From Flavobacteriales bacterium CG_4_9_14_3_um_filter_40_17 (GTDB lineage: Bacteria; Bacteroidota; Bacteroidia; Flavobacteriales; Flavobacteriaceae): a DNA stretch of 64,000 nucleotides. The stretch spans positions 1-64,000 of the forward strand of contig PFUR01000028.1 in the NCBI GenBank assembly GCA_002790195.1. The letters are read 5' to 3'. The number at the start of each line of letters is the position of its first letter. Position 1 is the stretch's first letter. The notes under the pieces are model-generated. The model was not told the origin of the DNA. It was given only the letters and a program-made list of their open reading frames with translations, and made no database searches. Of this stretch, positions 41,532 to 52,033 are shown in pieces. Both the position numbers and the translations under genes were made by a program.

Positions 41532-43808
41532 ATGAGCGATATAAGCAAAAGAAGTGATGCCCTCAACTATCACGAATTCCCGACTCCGGGAAAAATACAA
41601 GTTGTTCCAACCAAAAAATACAGTTCACAAAGAGACCTATCTTTGGCCTACTCTCCGGGTGTAGCCGAACCTTGCTTAGAGATTGAAAAAGACAAGGCCA
41701 ACGCCTACAAATACACCATCAAAGGAAATTTGGTTGCGGTTATCTCAAACGGAACAGCCGTTTTGGGATTGGGTGACATCGGTGCCGAAGCATCTAAACC
41801 CGTGATGGAAGGCAAAGGCTTGTTGTTTAAAATATTTGCAGACATCGATGTGTTTGACATAGAAATTGACACCAAAGACATTGATAAATTTGTAGAAACT
41901 GTCAAAAACATTGCGCCCACTTTTGGCGGTATCAATCTAGAAGACATCAAAGCTCCCGAAGCCTTTGAAATAGAAAGAAGGCTCAAAGAAGAACTCAACA
42001 TTCCGGTCATGCACGACGACCAGCACGGAACAGCCATCATCTCAGCTGCAGCTTTGCTCAACGCTGTTGAAATCGCCGGGAAAAAAATGAAAAATATCAA
42101 GATGGTCATCAGTGGAGCGGGAGCAGCTGCTGTTTCTTGTGCCAGACTTTATAAGACCTTTGGAATAAAACCGGAAAACATCATCATGTTTGACAGCAAA
42201 GGAGCCATCACCAACAAACGGGCCGACCTATCCTTTGAAAAACTTGAATTTGTAACCGCAACGCAAGTCAAAAATCTCGCCCAAGCCTTAGAAAACGCAG
42301 ATGTTTTTATCGGACTTTCAAAAGCAGGTATCTTGTTGCCGGAAATGCTGATGAAAATGGCCAAAAACCCAATTGTATTTGCATTGGCCAACCCAGATCC
42401 GGAAATCTCCTATGAAGATGCTATTAAAACAAGGAAAGACCTCATCATGGCGACCGGCCGTTCGGATCATCCCAACCAAGTCAACAACGTGTTAGGATTC
42501 CCTTTTATATTTCGCGGTGCACTCGATGTACGTGCTACCAAGATTAATGAAGAAATGAAGAAAGCCGCCGTTTTGGCATTGGCTGAATTAGCCAGAGAAC
42601 CGGTTCCCGAGCAAGTAAACATCGCTTATGGCGAGACCAAACTAACCTTTGGTCGCGATTATATCATTCCCAAGCCCATCGATCCGAGGCTGATAGCCTT
42701 TGTGCCTCCGGCGGTAGCAAGAGCAGCCATGGAATCGGGCGTGGCCACCAAACCCATACTTGATTGGGAAAAATACAAAGAAGAATTGTTGTCGCGGATG
42801 GGATCTGACAACAAGATTATCCGCATGATGTACAATCGGGCGAAGATTAATCCCAAACGGGTCATTTTTGCGGAAGCCGATCATATAGATGTCATCAAAG
42901 CCGCACAGATTGTTTATGAAGAAGGCATTGGCCATCCTATTTTGTTGGGTAAAAAAGAAATCATTCAAACTTTGATGAAAGAAATTGGGTTTGATGCAAA
43001 TATCCCCGTTATAGACCCAAAATCTGAAGAGGAATGTGAGCGCAAGAACCGGTATGCCAAAATATACTGGAAAGCACGCGAGCGCAAAGGAGTTACTTTC
43101 CTTTCAGCCCAAAACTTGATGCGCGAACGAAACTATTTTGCAGCCATGATGCTCAATGAAGGCGATGCGGACGCACTGATTTCGGGATACTCGAGAAGTT
43201 ATCCCACCGTTGTCAAGCCGATGCTTGAGCTGATTGGAACCGCCAAAAATGTCAGCAGAGTTGCGGCTACCAATTTGATGATTACCCGTCGCGGGCCATT
43301 GTTTGTGTCAGACACAGCCATCAATATCGATCCGGATGCCAAAGCCTTGGCAAAAATTGCCTCGATGACCGCACGTGTGGTCAAAATGTTTGGAATCGAA
43401 CCGGTTATTGGGATGGTTTCGTTCTCTAATTTTGGTTCATCGGAAAGTGAAAAAGCTTCGAAAGTGAGAGAGGCGGTCAAACAACTCCACAAATCTTACC
43501 CAAATTTATGTGTCGATGGTGAGCTTCAAACAGATTTTGCTTTGAACGAAGAACTTCGTGACAGCCGCTTCCCCTTTTCTAAACTGGCCGGGAAGAAGGT
43601 TAATACACTGATTTTTCCAAATTTAGATTCTGCAAACATTACCTATAAATTGTTGAAAGAATTAAATCATGCCGACTCCATCGGACCGATTATGATGGGT
43701 ATGAAAAAACCCGTTCACATCCTACAATTTGGCGCGAGTGTAGATGAAATTGTTAATATGGCAGCGATTGCCGTAATTGATGCCCAAGAGAAGGAAAAGG
43801 TAAAATAA
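41532..43808 (+). CDS. maeB: NADP-dependent malic enzyme (malic plus phosphotransacetylase-like domains)
   Basis: Cytoplasmic enzyme that oxidatively decarboxylates malate to pyruvate, giving NADPH; 758 residues, the normal length of the two-domain MaeB type. N-terminal malic domain: DLSLAYSPGVAEPCLEIEKD, GNLVAVISNGTAVLGLGDIG, KPVMEGKGLLFKIFADIDVF, HDDQHGTAIISAAALLNA, then the NAD(P) loop VISGAGAAAVSCARL. The C-terminal 300 residues form the phosphotransacetylase-like domain (RVIFAEADHIDVIKAAQIV, PIMMGMKKPVHILQFGASVD), regulatory rather than catalytic in characterised members. It precedes ruvA by 41 bases. Confidence 0.97.
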   Translation: MSDISKRSDALNYHEFPTPGKIQVVPTKKYSSQRDLSLAYSPGVAEPCLEIEKDKANAYKYTIKGNLVAVISNGTAVLGLGDIGAEASKPVMEGKGLLFKIFADIDVFDIEIDTKDIDKFVETVKNIAPTFGGINLEDIKAPEAFEIERRLKEELNIPVMHDDQHGTAIISAAALLNAVEIAGKKMKNIKMVISGAGAAAVSCARLYKTFGIKPENIIMFDSKGAITNKRADLSFEKLEFVTATQVKNLAQALENADVFIGLSKAGILLPEMLMKMAKNPIVFALANPDPEISYEDAIKTRKDLIMATGRSDHPNQVNNVLGFPFIFRGALDVRATKINEEMKKAAVLALAELAREPVPEQVNIAYGETKLTFGRDYIIPKPIDPRLIAFVPPAVARAAMESGVATKPILDWEKYKEELLSRMGSDNKIIRMMYNRAKINPKRVIFAEADHIDVIKAAQIVYEEGIGHPILLGKKEIIQTLMKEIGFDANIPVIDPKSEEECERKNRYAKIYWKARERKGVTFLSAQNLMRERNYFAAMMLNEGDADALISGYSRSYPTVVKPMLELIGTAKNVSRVAATNLMITRRGPLFVSDTAINIDPDAKALAKIASMTARVVKMFGIEPVIGMVSFSNFGSSESEKASKVREAVKQLHKSYPNLCVDGELQTDFALNEELRDSRFPFSKLAGKKVNTLIFPNLDSANITYKLLKELNHADSIGPIMMGMKKPVHILQFGASVDEIVNMAAIAVIDAQEKEKVK

Positions 43809-43815
43809 AAATCTA

Positions 43816-43823
43816 TACATTTG
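43816..43823 (+). promoter_or_regulatory. Putative -7 element of ruvA
   Basis: TACATTTG matches TAnnTTTG in the 41-base gap between maeB and ruvA; the inferred start near 43830 leaves about 20 bases to the ruvA ATG. No -33 element was found, so ruvA may also be read from the maeB promoter. Confidence 0.35.
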
Positions 43824-43849
43824 AGCCCTGTGACCAATTTGTAGAATAA

Positions 43850-44431
43850 ATGATACACCACATTCAGGGTAAACTTGTAGAAAAATATCCCACTCACGTC
43901 GTGATTGACTGTCACGGTGTTGGATATTTTATCAATATCTCACTTCACACTTTTTCGCAAATAAAAGATGCTGAAAATTTAAAATTGCTTACCCACTTTT
44001 TGGTGCGGGAAGATGCGCATTTGTTATTCGGGTTTGCTGAACCTGTAGAACGGGAAATTTTCAAATTATTGCTGTCGGTTTCGGGTGTAGGTGCCAATAC
44101 AGCCCGTACAATTTTGTCCTCGATGACCCCCCATCAGTTGAGAGATGCCATCATCACTTCAAACGCAGTACAAATCCAAACCGTAAAAGGCATTGGAGCA
44201 AAGACAGCGCAACGCATCATATTGGATTTGAAAGATAAAATCATAAAAACATTCGGTACTGATGATGTTTCGGAGAACAAAAACAATACGATTAAAAACG
44301 AAGCGTTATCAGCATTAGAAGTTTTGGGATATCCCAAAAAACAAACCGAAAAAATTGTTGACAAGATAGTTTCCGAAAGCCCCGATGGAAGCTTAGAAAT
44401 GGTCATCAAAGTCGCTTTAAAAAATTTGTAG
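43850..44431 (+). CDS. ruvA: Holliday junction DNA helicase subunit RuvA
   Basis: Tetrameric DNA-binding subunit that holds Holliday junctions for the RuvB motor, 193 residues. Domain I (OB fold) opens MIHHIQGKLVEKYPTHVVID; domain II has two helix-hairpin-helix motifs, LLSVSGVGANTARTILSSM and VQTVKGIGAKTAQRIILDL; domain III (about 145-193) is the RuvB-binding helical tail KNEALSALEVLGYPKKQTEK. Its stop is followed after six bases by the sprA start, so sprA is probably read through from ruvA. The maeB-ruvA-sprA-gcvH order occurs in several Flavobacteriia as far as is known. Confidence 0.97.
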   Translation: MIHHIQGKLVEKYPTHVVIDCHGVGYFINISLHTFSQIKDAENLKLLTHFLVREDAHLLFGFAEPVEREIFKLLLSVSGVGANTARTILSSMTPHQLRDAIITSNAVQIQTVKGIGAKTAQRIILDLKDKIIKTFGTDDVSENKNNTIKNEALSALEVLGYPKKQTEKIVDKIVSESPDGSLEMVIKVALKNL

Positions 44432-44437
44432 CCCGAT

Positions 44438-47400
44438 TTGAAAACATTTTACGACTGTTTTTTTACATCTTTACAGAGGGGATTAGCCGTTGCTTTTATC
44501 CTGGCTTCCTCTATTTTATCTGCACAAGTCACCCAATCAGGCGATACGATTCCAACAGGATATTCTATCGGGCAATTGATTCTCAAAAACCCGAACAGCA
44601 TCATCACAAAATATACCTACAACCCTGTTTTGGACCGGTATGTTTTTACTGAAACTATTGGTGCTTTCAACCTTAAATACCCAATCATTTTAACGCCCCA
44701 AGAATACAGAAAATTGGTTTTGGACGAGGCGATGAAGCAGTATTTTAAAGACAAAACTGCCGCTCTTTCGGGGAAAAGCCCGGATGCCAAAGAACAGCAA
44801 AAAAATCTGCTTCCAAATTTTTATGTAAATTCTGATTTTTTTGAATCAATATTCGGCGGTAACACCATCGAAATTATTCCACAAGGTTCAGTTGAATTGG
44901 ATATGGGTGTGCTTTTTACCAAACAAGACAACCCCGCACTGTCACCCCGAAACAGGAGCAATCTCACCTTAGATTTCAACCAACGTATCAATTTAAGCCT
45001 CTTGGGTAAAGTCGGGAACAACCTCAAAGTAACCGCCAATTTTGACACCCAATCGACTTTCGATTTTCAGAACCAAGTCAAGTTAGAATACACGCCGAGC
45101 GAAGATGCCATCATCCGAAAAATTGAAGTAGGAAACATCAGCATGCCGCTTAACAGTTCGCTCATCACCGGCCCGCAAAGCCTTTTTGGATTTAAAACAG
45201 AATTGCAATTTGGCAAAACCAAACTGACTGCTGTTTTTTCCGAGCAGCGCTCGCAGACCCGGACTGTCTTAGCACAAGGTGGCGAAGCACTTCAAGAATT
45301 TGAACTTTTTGCCTTAGACTACGATGAAGACAGGCACTTTTTTCTCTCCCAATTTTTCAGGAATCAGTACAACCGAGCACTTTCCACTTATCCTTTTATT
45401 GGATCTGAAATACAGATTACCCGTATAGAAGTTTGGGTCACCAACCGAAATTCGAGAACAGACAACGTCAGAAGCATCGTTGCTTTGCAAGATATAGGAG
45501 AATCTCGCTTCATCGATCAAAACGGGCAAGAAATTGCCACCATCGGGCTAAATAACCCGCCGGCCAATTTTTTTAATACCGCGCCCAATACTGCACCCTC
45601 CAACGCCAACAACAAATTTGACCCTACTCAAATCGGATCGGCCAACTCCTTTTTAAATTCTCAAATCCGCGACATCTCGAACCTCGCAGCAGGATTCAAT
45701 ACCGTCAACACGGAAGAAGGACTAGACTATGCCAGTCTAGAAAATGCGAGAAAGTTGGATCCTTCCGAATATAAACTTGAAACTCAATTGGGTTATCTTT
45801 CACTCAATCAAAAATTGAGCAATGACGAAGTCCTCGGAGTAGCTTTTCAATACACATTTAGGGGAGAAGTTTTCCAAGTTGGTGAATTTGCCAATGATGG
45901 AATTGCCGGATCGGAAACTCAGCCCGACGGCACCCTATCCAACAACGCCTTGATTGTGAAAATGCTCAAAAGCAATTTGACCAATGTCAGCGAGCCTGTT
46001 TGGGATTTGATGATGAAAAACATCTATGACCTGAACACTTTAGGCCTAAATCCGGACGACTTCAAGTTTAACATTCTCTACATCGACCCGCAACCACTCA
46101 ACTACATCACCCGTGCCAACAACGCTCCGCCCTTACCATCAGGCGTAGAGCTCACACCGCTGTTACAAGTGTTTAATTTAGACAAATTGAACCTTCAAAA
46201 CGATCCTGTTGGAGACACGAACGGAGACGGCATCGCAAACGGAGACGGGTTTTTCGATTTCATCCAAGGCATAACAGTTGATTCCCAAAATGGCAGAATC
46301 ATATTTACCACAGTGGAGCCTTTTGGAAGGCATATTTTCAACAAACTGAGTAGTACCGTTTCCGAAGATTTCAACAACCCCAACACCTACAACGGCAACC
46401 AAAGTAAATATGTCTATCGAGGCATGTACAGGCTTACTAAAGCACTAGCGCAACAAGAAAGCGACAAAAACAAATTCCTGTTGAAAGGACGTTTCAAATC
46501 GTCCGGGGGCGAGGGGATACCGTTGGGTGCATTCAACGTACCGAAAGGATCAGTAACCGTGACTGCCGGTGGCAGAGTGTTGGTTGAGGGAATCGACTAT
46601 ACGGTAAACTATCAATTGGGAAGAGTTCAGATTTTAGATGAATCACTCAAAGCATCGAATACACCCATTCAGGTTTCAGTTGAAAACAACAACTTATTCG
46701 GCCAACAAAATAAACGATTTACCGGTTTCAATTTGGAGCACCAGTTTTCAAAGAATTTATTGGTTGGTGCAACCTTTATGAATCTCAACGAACGTCCATT
46801 GACGCAAAAAGTAAATTTGGGTTCGGAGCCGGTGAACAATTCTATTTTCGGCCTCAATGTCAATTACTCCACCGAAGTGCCCTTTCTGACCCGCTTAGCA
46901 AATAAACTACCCAATATTGATACTGATGCACCTTCCAATCTTTCCTTTAGAGGGGAAGCAGCGGCATTGAAACCCGGTGCTCCGAAGGCAACAGAAATTG
47001 GCGGTGAAGCGACTACCTATATTGATGATTTTGAAGGTTCGCAAACAGCCATAGATGTAAAATCCCCTTTGGCGTGGAGCTTGGCTTCTACCCCCATCGG
47101 ATTGGGCGGCGAATTGGCAAACAACAACCTCGAAGTCGGTTTTAAAAGAGCCAAGCTTGCTTGGTACTCCATCGACCCTACTTTTTTTGCCGGAGGACGG
47201 CCAGCGGGTGTTACGATTGATGATTTATCGAGAAACGAAACCCGGCGCGTTTTCATCGATGAGATTTTCCCACAAGTCGATTTGACCACGGGGCAAAGTG
47301 CTGCTATACAAACACTTGACTTAGCTTATTATCCGGATGAAAGAGGTCCGTACAATTATAACCCTGCTTACGTAAACAACGTTTCTAACCCGGAAGAAAA

Positions 47401-50400
47401 TTGGGCAGGAATCATGCGAGGCCTCACCAGTACCAACTTTGAGCAAGCCAATGTAGAGTTTATCCAGTTTTGGATCTTAGACCCGTTTACCGATCCTTCC
47501 AACACCAATCCGGGTGGTACGTTAAGTTTTAACTTGGGAAACATCTCCGAAGACATCCTCAAAGACGGTAAAAAACAATATGAAAATGGTTTGCCCAAAA
47601 ACGATGCAAGCCAAGTATTGACTTCCAGAACAGCGTGGGGAATTGTTCCTTCCAACCAATCGTTGGTCTATGCATTTGACACCGGCGGCCAAGAAAGAAG
47701 CAACCAAGATGTTGGATTGGATGGTCTTCCTGATGCATTGGAATCTTCAGACCCTACCGACCCCGTCAACAATCTAATCAAACAAAATTATTCAATTTTT
47801 CCGGATCCGGCAGCGGACAATTATGTTTACTTTCTAAACAGAGAAGGCTCGATTTTAGAACGATACCGCGATTTTAACGGACTGGAATCCAACTCCCCCG
47901 AATCTATCAATGATGCAAACAGAGGTTCTACCACACAACCTGATGTGGAGGACATCAACCGCGACCAGACCATGAACACACTCAACGCTTATTTTGAGTA
48001 CAACATCCCTATCAAACCCGGCATGACCACGGGAGATCCCAACATTTCAGATGTACGCGAAGTCAATGTTACTTTACCAAACGGCCAAACAACTCGTTCC
48101 CGCTGGATTCAATTTAAGATACCCGTTTTCACACCAGACAAAGTGGTCGGTTCTATTTCAGATTTTCGCTCTGTCCGATTCATGCGCATGTACATGAAAG
48201 AATTTTCGCAGCCAACTGTTTTGCGGTTTGCAACTTTAGACTTAATCCGAGGTGACTGGCGTCGTTTTCTAACTTCTTTGGATGAAAACGACCCCAATCA
48301 AGATGACGACAACACCAAGTTTGAAGTAAACGCTGTCAACATTCAGGAGAATGAAGATCGAGACCCGATACCTTATGTAGTCCCACCCGGGATTGACAGG
48401 CAAAGGCTTTTCAACAACAATGTGCTCATCCGCCAAAACGAGCAATCTTTGTCCACCATCGTTTGCGGATTGGAATCGCAAGACTCGCGCGCTGTTTTCA
48501 AAAATTTAAGCTTGGATATGCGACAGTTCAAGCGATTGAGAATGTTTATTCACGCCGAATCCATCCAAGATGAAATTCCACTGCAAGAAGATCAAATGGT
48601 TGCTTTTATCAGAATGGGAAATGACTTTACCCAAAATTTTTATCAAATAGAAATACCGTTGAAAGTGACTCCTTTTGGAACACGCGATGCAGAAGGAATA
48701 TGGCCCGAGGCAAATGAAATAGACCTTGCTTTAAATTTGCTTTCGCGCGTAAAAGTCGAATTGCTAACCAATTCCAATTTAGACCCGAATATCATCAACT
48801 TTTTTAATGAAGAAGACCTCGACCCGGGTGCGGCAGACAAGCCCAACAAACTTCGAATCGGCATCAAGGGAAATCCGAGTATTGGAGATATCCGGTCGCT
48901 CATGGTGGGGGTGAAAAACAATTCGAACCAAGACCTATGCAGCGAGGTTTGGTTTAATGAACTTCGCCTGTCCGAATTAGACGAAAGTGGCGGTTGGGCT
49001 GCCGTCGGAAACTTGGACGTGAATATGGCCGATTTCATGAACGTGAACGCCACCGGGCGTTTCAGCTCCATCGGGTTTGGCACCATCGAACAAACCCCAA
49101 ACGAACGCAGTCGGGAAGAAATACAACAATACGACTTGCTTACCAACATCAACATCGGGCAGTTGCTTCCCAAAAAATGGGGAATTAAACTCCCTTTGAC
49201 GTATGGGGTTTCAGAAGAATTGAGAACCCCAGAATACGACCCGTTCTTTCAAGACATCAAACTCAATCTGTTGTTAAACAATACCGAAGATGCTGCTAAT
49301 AAAGAACGTATTAGAAAACAAGCCGAAGACTATACCAAACGGCAAACGATCAATTTCATCGGTGTAAGAAAAGACCGGACGACCGAAAAAAGATCACAAA
49401 TATATGATATAGAAAACTTTACATTCAACTATTCATACAATGAAACCAACCGGAGAAATTTTGAAATTGAAGAGTTTTTAGACCAAAACGTTCGCGTCGG
49501 ATTTTCGTGGAGTTATAATTTCAGAGTAAAATCAATCGAGCCTTTTAAGAACTCGAAATTCATGAAAAAGAGTGCTTATTTGAAATTGCTTCAAGATTTT
49601 AATTTCAATTATCTGCCCTCAAGCATCAGCGTAAACTCAGATTTTTTAAGGTTGTTCAACAAACAAAAATTTAGAGAGGTAGATATAGTTGGTATCGGGT
49701 TGGATCCGCAATTTACTAGAAACTACACCTTCAATTGGCAATACAACATCAATTATAACTTAAGTAAATCACTTCGGCTCAACTTCACGGCATCGCGGAG
49801 TAACATTGTCAGCAACATTCGGTTAGATGAAAATTTGCCCATCAATGACGCAAGCATTTGGGACAATTTTTTCGATACCGGCGACCCGAACAGGCACAAC
49901 CAAAGTTTGGGTGTGAACTATGAAATTCCAATCGATAAAATCCCTGTGTTCAAATTTATCAAAGCCAATTACATCTACACGGGCGACTTCAATTGGCAGC
50001 GGGGATCATTGGTTTTCAACAGTGTGCAGGATCAAAACGGCGACAGTTTTGATTTGGGGAATACCATTCAAAACGCCAATACACACACACTCAATGCCAA
50101 TTTGAATATGGATTTGCTGTACAAATACCTTAAATTGGTTCCCCGAACAACTGCCGTTCAAGTACAAAACCGGGGAGCCCGTCCACCCGGATTGGGGACA
50201 CCCGACAAGACCGTTAAAAAAAGTAAACCGCCGAAAACAAGTTTGTCCGGCTTTGAAAAAGCCTATAATACTGCTGTTAAAATAATTACGAGCGTAAAAA
50301 GAATCCAAGTGAATTATAGAGAAAACAATGGAACCGTCCTACCGGGTTACTTACCTTCACTCGGATTTTTGGGGACACTCAAACCTTCATTCGGATTTGT

Positions 50401-51583
50401 TTTTGGAAGCCAAGAAGACATTCGGTTTGAAGCCGCCAGAAAAGGTTATTTGACTATTTTCCCTGAGTTTAACCAGCAATTTTCGCAGGTCAAGAATGAA
50501 CAATTAGATGTTACGGCTTCGGTAAATTTGCTCAAGGATTTGACCATCGATTTAGTTGCGAACAGGCTCGAATCGTCCAATTTTACCGATCAATTTAATG
50601 TGGCTCCGGATGGAAGATTTAACTCGCTATCGCCCAATACCTTCGGAAATTTCAGCATTTCTACAATGCTAATCAAAACTGCGTTTGACAAAAGTGATGA
50701 AAATGTTTCATCCATATTTGAAGACTTCAAAAAGAACCGATTGATTATCGCCCAGCGATTGGCAGGTGTGCCGATAGACCCAAATGCAACTTCATTCCCG
50801 GACGGATTTAATGCAAACAATCAAGCCGTTATGCTTCCTGCTTTTCTGTCGGCTTATACAGGGAAAGACGCTTCGGGTATCCAATTGGGTGCGTTCAGGG
50901 ATACCCCAATTCCCAATTGGGACATCAAATATACCGGCTTGATGAATTTTGAATGGTTTAAGAGAAACTTCAAACGATTCTCACTTGCTCATGGATATCG
51001 CGCTACCTATAGCATCAATTCGTTTAACAGCAATCGAAATTTTGAAGAAGGCGTTGAGAAGAAAGATGCTGGCGGGAACTTTCTCAACCCGATTTTGTTT
51101 ACCAGTGTTAACTTAGTCGAGCAGTTCAGCCCGTTGATTCGGTTTGATTTTGAATTAAAAAATGATGTGAAAGTTTTGGCGGAAGTCAGGAAAGACCGTG
51201 CACTTTCATTGAGTTTTGATAATAATTTATTGACCGAAATTCAAGGTGACGAATTCATTTTAGGTTTGGGCTACCGTCTGAAAGACATTCCTTTCCGGAG
51301 CAATTTGGGCGGACGTTCCGTCATCAACCGAAGTGATTTGAATTTTAAGGCTGATTTTTCGTTGCGTGACAACACAACCATCGTGCGGTTTATCGAATCA
51401 AACAACAACCAGACGACCGCCGGGCAGAAAATATGGACGCTTCGTTTTACGGCTGATTACGCCCTCAGCAAGAACTTTACGACACTGTTTTTCTATGACC
51501 ATACTTTCTCGAAATTCGCAATTTCGACGGCTTTCCCGCAAACCACCATCCGAAGTGGTGTAACTTTGCGATATAATTTTTAG
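44438..51583 (+). CDS. sprA: SprA/SOV-family outer-membrane protein (type IX secretion translocon, gliding)
   Basis: Giant outer-membrane beta-barrel, 2381 residues, the translocon of the type IX secretion system; in gliding Flavobacteriia it is also needed for motility. The N-terminal signal runs GLAVAFILASSILSAQ, followed by repeated strand-loop segments. Family blocks include YNPVLDRYVFTETIG, YVNSDFFESIFGGNTIEIIP, GSVELDMGVLFTKQDNPALS and the barrel end TFSKFAISTAFPQTTIRSGV with a terminal aromatic residue. No ATG lies near the conserved start, so translation begins at TTG (44438). The size is the usual one for SprA. It is six bases after ruvA and 70 bases before gcvH. Confidence 0.96.
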   Translation: MKTFYDCFFTSLQRGLAVAFILASSILSAQVTQSGDTIPTGYSIGQLILKNPNSIITKYTYNPVLDRYVFTETIGAFNLKYPIILTPQEYRKLVLDEAMKQYFKDKTAALSGKSPDAKEQQKNLLPNFYVNSDFFESIFGGNTIEIIPQGSVELDMGVLFTKQDNPALSPRNRSNLTLDFNQRINLSLLGKVGNNLKVTANFDTQSTFDFQNQVKLEYTPSEDAIIRKIEVGNISMPLNSSLITGPQSLFGFKTELQFGKTKLTAVFSEQRSQTRTVLAQGGEALQEFELFALDYDEDRHFFLSQFFRNQYNRALSTYPFIGSEIQITRIEVWVTNRNSRTDNVRSIVALQDIGESRFIDQNGQEIATIGLNNPPANFFNTAPNTAPSNANNKFDPTQIGSANSFLNSQIRDISNLAAGFNTVNTEEGLDYASLENARKLDPSEYKLETQLGYLSLNQKLSNDEVLGVAFQYTFRGEVFQVGEFANDGIAGSETQPDGTLSNNALIVKMLKSNLTNVSEPVWDLMMKNIYDLNTLGLNPDDFKFNILYIDPQPLNYITRANNAPPLPSGVELTPLLQVFNLDKLNLQNDPVGDTNGDGIANGDGFFDFIQGITVDSQNGRIIFTTVEPFGRHIFNKLSSTVSEDFNNPNTYNGNQSKYVYRGMYRLTKALAQQESDKNKFLLKGRFKSSGGEGIPLGAFNVPKGSVTVTAGGRVLVEGIDYTVNYQLGRVQILDESLKASNTPIQVSVENNNLFGQQNKRFTGFNLEHQFSKNLLVGATFMNLNERPLTQKVNLGSEPVNNSIFGLNVNYSTEVPFLTRLANKLPNIDTDAPSNLSFRGEAAALKPGAPKATEIGGEATTYIDDFEGSQTAIDVKSPLAWSLASTPIGLGGELANNNLEVGFKRAKLAWYSIDPTFFAGGRPAGVTIDDLSRNETRRVFIDEIFPQVDLTTGQSAAIQTLDLAYYPDERGPYNYNPAYVNNVSNPEENWAGIMRGLTSTNFEQANVEFIQFWILDPFTDPSNTNPGGTLSFNLGNISEDILKDGKKQYENGLPKNDASQVLTSRTAWGIVPSNQSLVYAFDTGGQERSNQDVGLDGLPDALESSDPTDPVNNLIKQNYSIFPDPAADNYVYFLNREGSILERYRDFNGLESNSPESINDANRGSTTQPDVEDINRDQTMNTLNAYFEYNIPIKPGMTTGDPNISDVREVNVTLPNGQTTRSRWIQFKIPVFTPDKVVGSISDFRSVRFMRMYMKEFSQPTVLRFATLDLIRGDWRRFLTSLDENDPNQDDDNTKFEVNAVNIQENEDRDPIPYVVPPGIDRQRLFNNNVLIRQNEQSLSTIVCGLESQDSRAVFKNLSLDMRQFKRLRMFIHAESIQDEIPLQEDQMVAFIRMGNDFTQNFYQIEIPLKVTPFGTRDAEGIWPEANEIDLALNLLSRVKVELLTNSNLDPNIINFFNEEDLDPGAADKPNKLRIGIKGNPSIGDIRSLMVGVKNNSNQDLCSEVWFNELRLSELDESGGWAAVGNLDVNMADFMNVNATGRFSSIGFGTIEQTPNERSREEIQQYDLLTNINIGQLLPKKWGIKLPLTYGVSEELRTPEYDPFFQDIKLNLLLNNTEDAANKERIRKQAEDYTKRQTINFIGVRKDRTTEKRSQIYDIENFTFNYSYNETNRRNFEIEEFLDQNVRVGFSWSYNFRVKSIEPFKNSKFMKKSAYLKLLQDFNFNYLPSSISVNSDFLRLFNKQKFREVDIVGIGLDPQFTRNYTFNWQYNINYNLSKSLRLNFTASRSNIVSNIRLDENLPINDASIWDNFFDTGDPNRHNQSLGVNYEIPIDKIPVFKFIKANYIYTGDFNWQRGSLVFNSVQDQNGDSFDLGNTIQNANTHTLNANLNMDLLYKYLKLVPRTTAVQVQNRGARPPGLGTPDKTVKKSKPPKTSLSGFEKAYNTAVKIITSVKRIQVNYRENNGTVLPGYLPSLGFLGTLKPSFGFVFGSQEDIRFEAARKGYLTIFPEFNQQFSQVKNEQLDVTASVNLLKDLTIDLVANRLESSNFTDQFNVAPDGRFNSLSPNTFGNFSISTMLIKTAFDKSDENVSSIFEDFKKNRLIIAQRLAGVPIDPNATSFPDGFNANNQAVMLPAFLSAYTGKDASGIQLGAFRDTPIPNWDIKYTGLMNFEWFKRNFKRFSLAHGYRATYSINSFNSNRNFEEGVEKKDAGGNFLNPILFTSVNLVEQFSPLIRFDFELKNDVKVLAEVRKDRALSLSFDNNLLTEIQGDEFILGLGYRLKDIPFRSNLGGRSVINRSDLNFKADFSLRDNTTIVRFIESNNNQTTAGQKIWTLRFTADYALSKNFTTLFFYDHTFSKFAISTAFPQTTIRSGVTLRYNF

Positions 51584-51611
51584 AAAAACCAATAATTATT
51601 TTAATATCCCG

Positions 51612-51632
51612 GCACAAACTGTAAATTTGTGC
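51612..51632 (+). promoter_or_regulatory. gcvH promoter overlapped by a palindrome
   Basis: TAAATTTG (51622-51629) is an exact -7 match 24 bases before the gcvH ATG. It is covered by a perfect inverted repeat, GCACAAA (51612-51618) and TTTGTGC (51626-51632), separated by 7 bases. No T run follows, so it is not a terminator of sprA; an operator for an unknown repressor is the simplest reading. Confidence 0.5.
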
Positions 51633-51652
51633 AACTTAAATAATATTCAATT

Positions 51653-52033
51653 ATGAATTTTCCAAACGAACTAAAATACACCAAAGACCATGAGTGGGCA
51701 AGAATCGAAGGAGATGTTGCTACTGTTGGCATAACCGAGTTTGCACAAAAAGAATTAGGCGACATTGTCTATGTCGAGGTAGAAACCCTCGGAGAAACCT
51801 TGACCAAAGATGCCGTTTTTGGAACAGTGGAAGCCGTCAAAACTGTATCAGATTTATTTTTGCCACTTTCCGGAGAAATCATTGCTTTTAACGATGCTTT
51901 GGAATCCAAACCTGAACTCGTCAATACCGACCCTTATGGCGCAGGATGGATGGTAAAAGTAAAATTTGACAATAGTGCCGAAATAAATCAATTGTTGGAC
52001 AGCCAAGCCTACAAGGAATTGACCAGTGTTTAA
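51653..52033 (+). CDS. gcvH: Glycine cleavage system H protein
   Basis: Lipoyl carrier that shuttles the aminomethyl group between P, T and L proteins of the glycine cleavage complex; 126 residues. N-terminal [20 protein letters not shown], and the lipoyl-lysine K63 lies in [13 protein letters not shown]; the C-terminal [14 protein letters not shown] block is typical. The P, T and L genes are not in this window, so gcvH is scattered here, as is common in this phylum. It overlaps the following VanZ-like gene by 8 bases and has its own palindromic promoter. Confidence 0.97.
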   Translation: MNFPNELKYTKDHEWARIEGDVATVGITEFAQKELGDIVYVEVETLGETLTKDAVFGTVEAVKTVSDLFLPLSGEIIAFNDALESKPELVNTDPYGAGWMVKVKFDNSAEINQLLDSQAYKELTSV

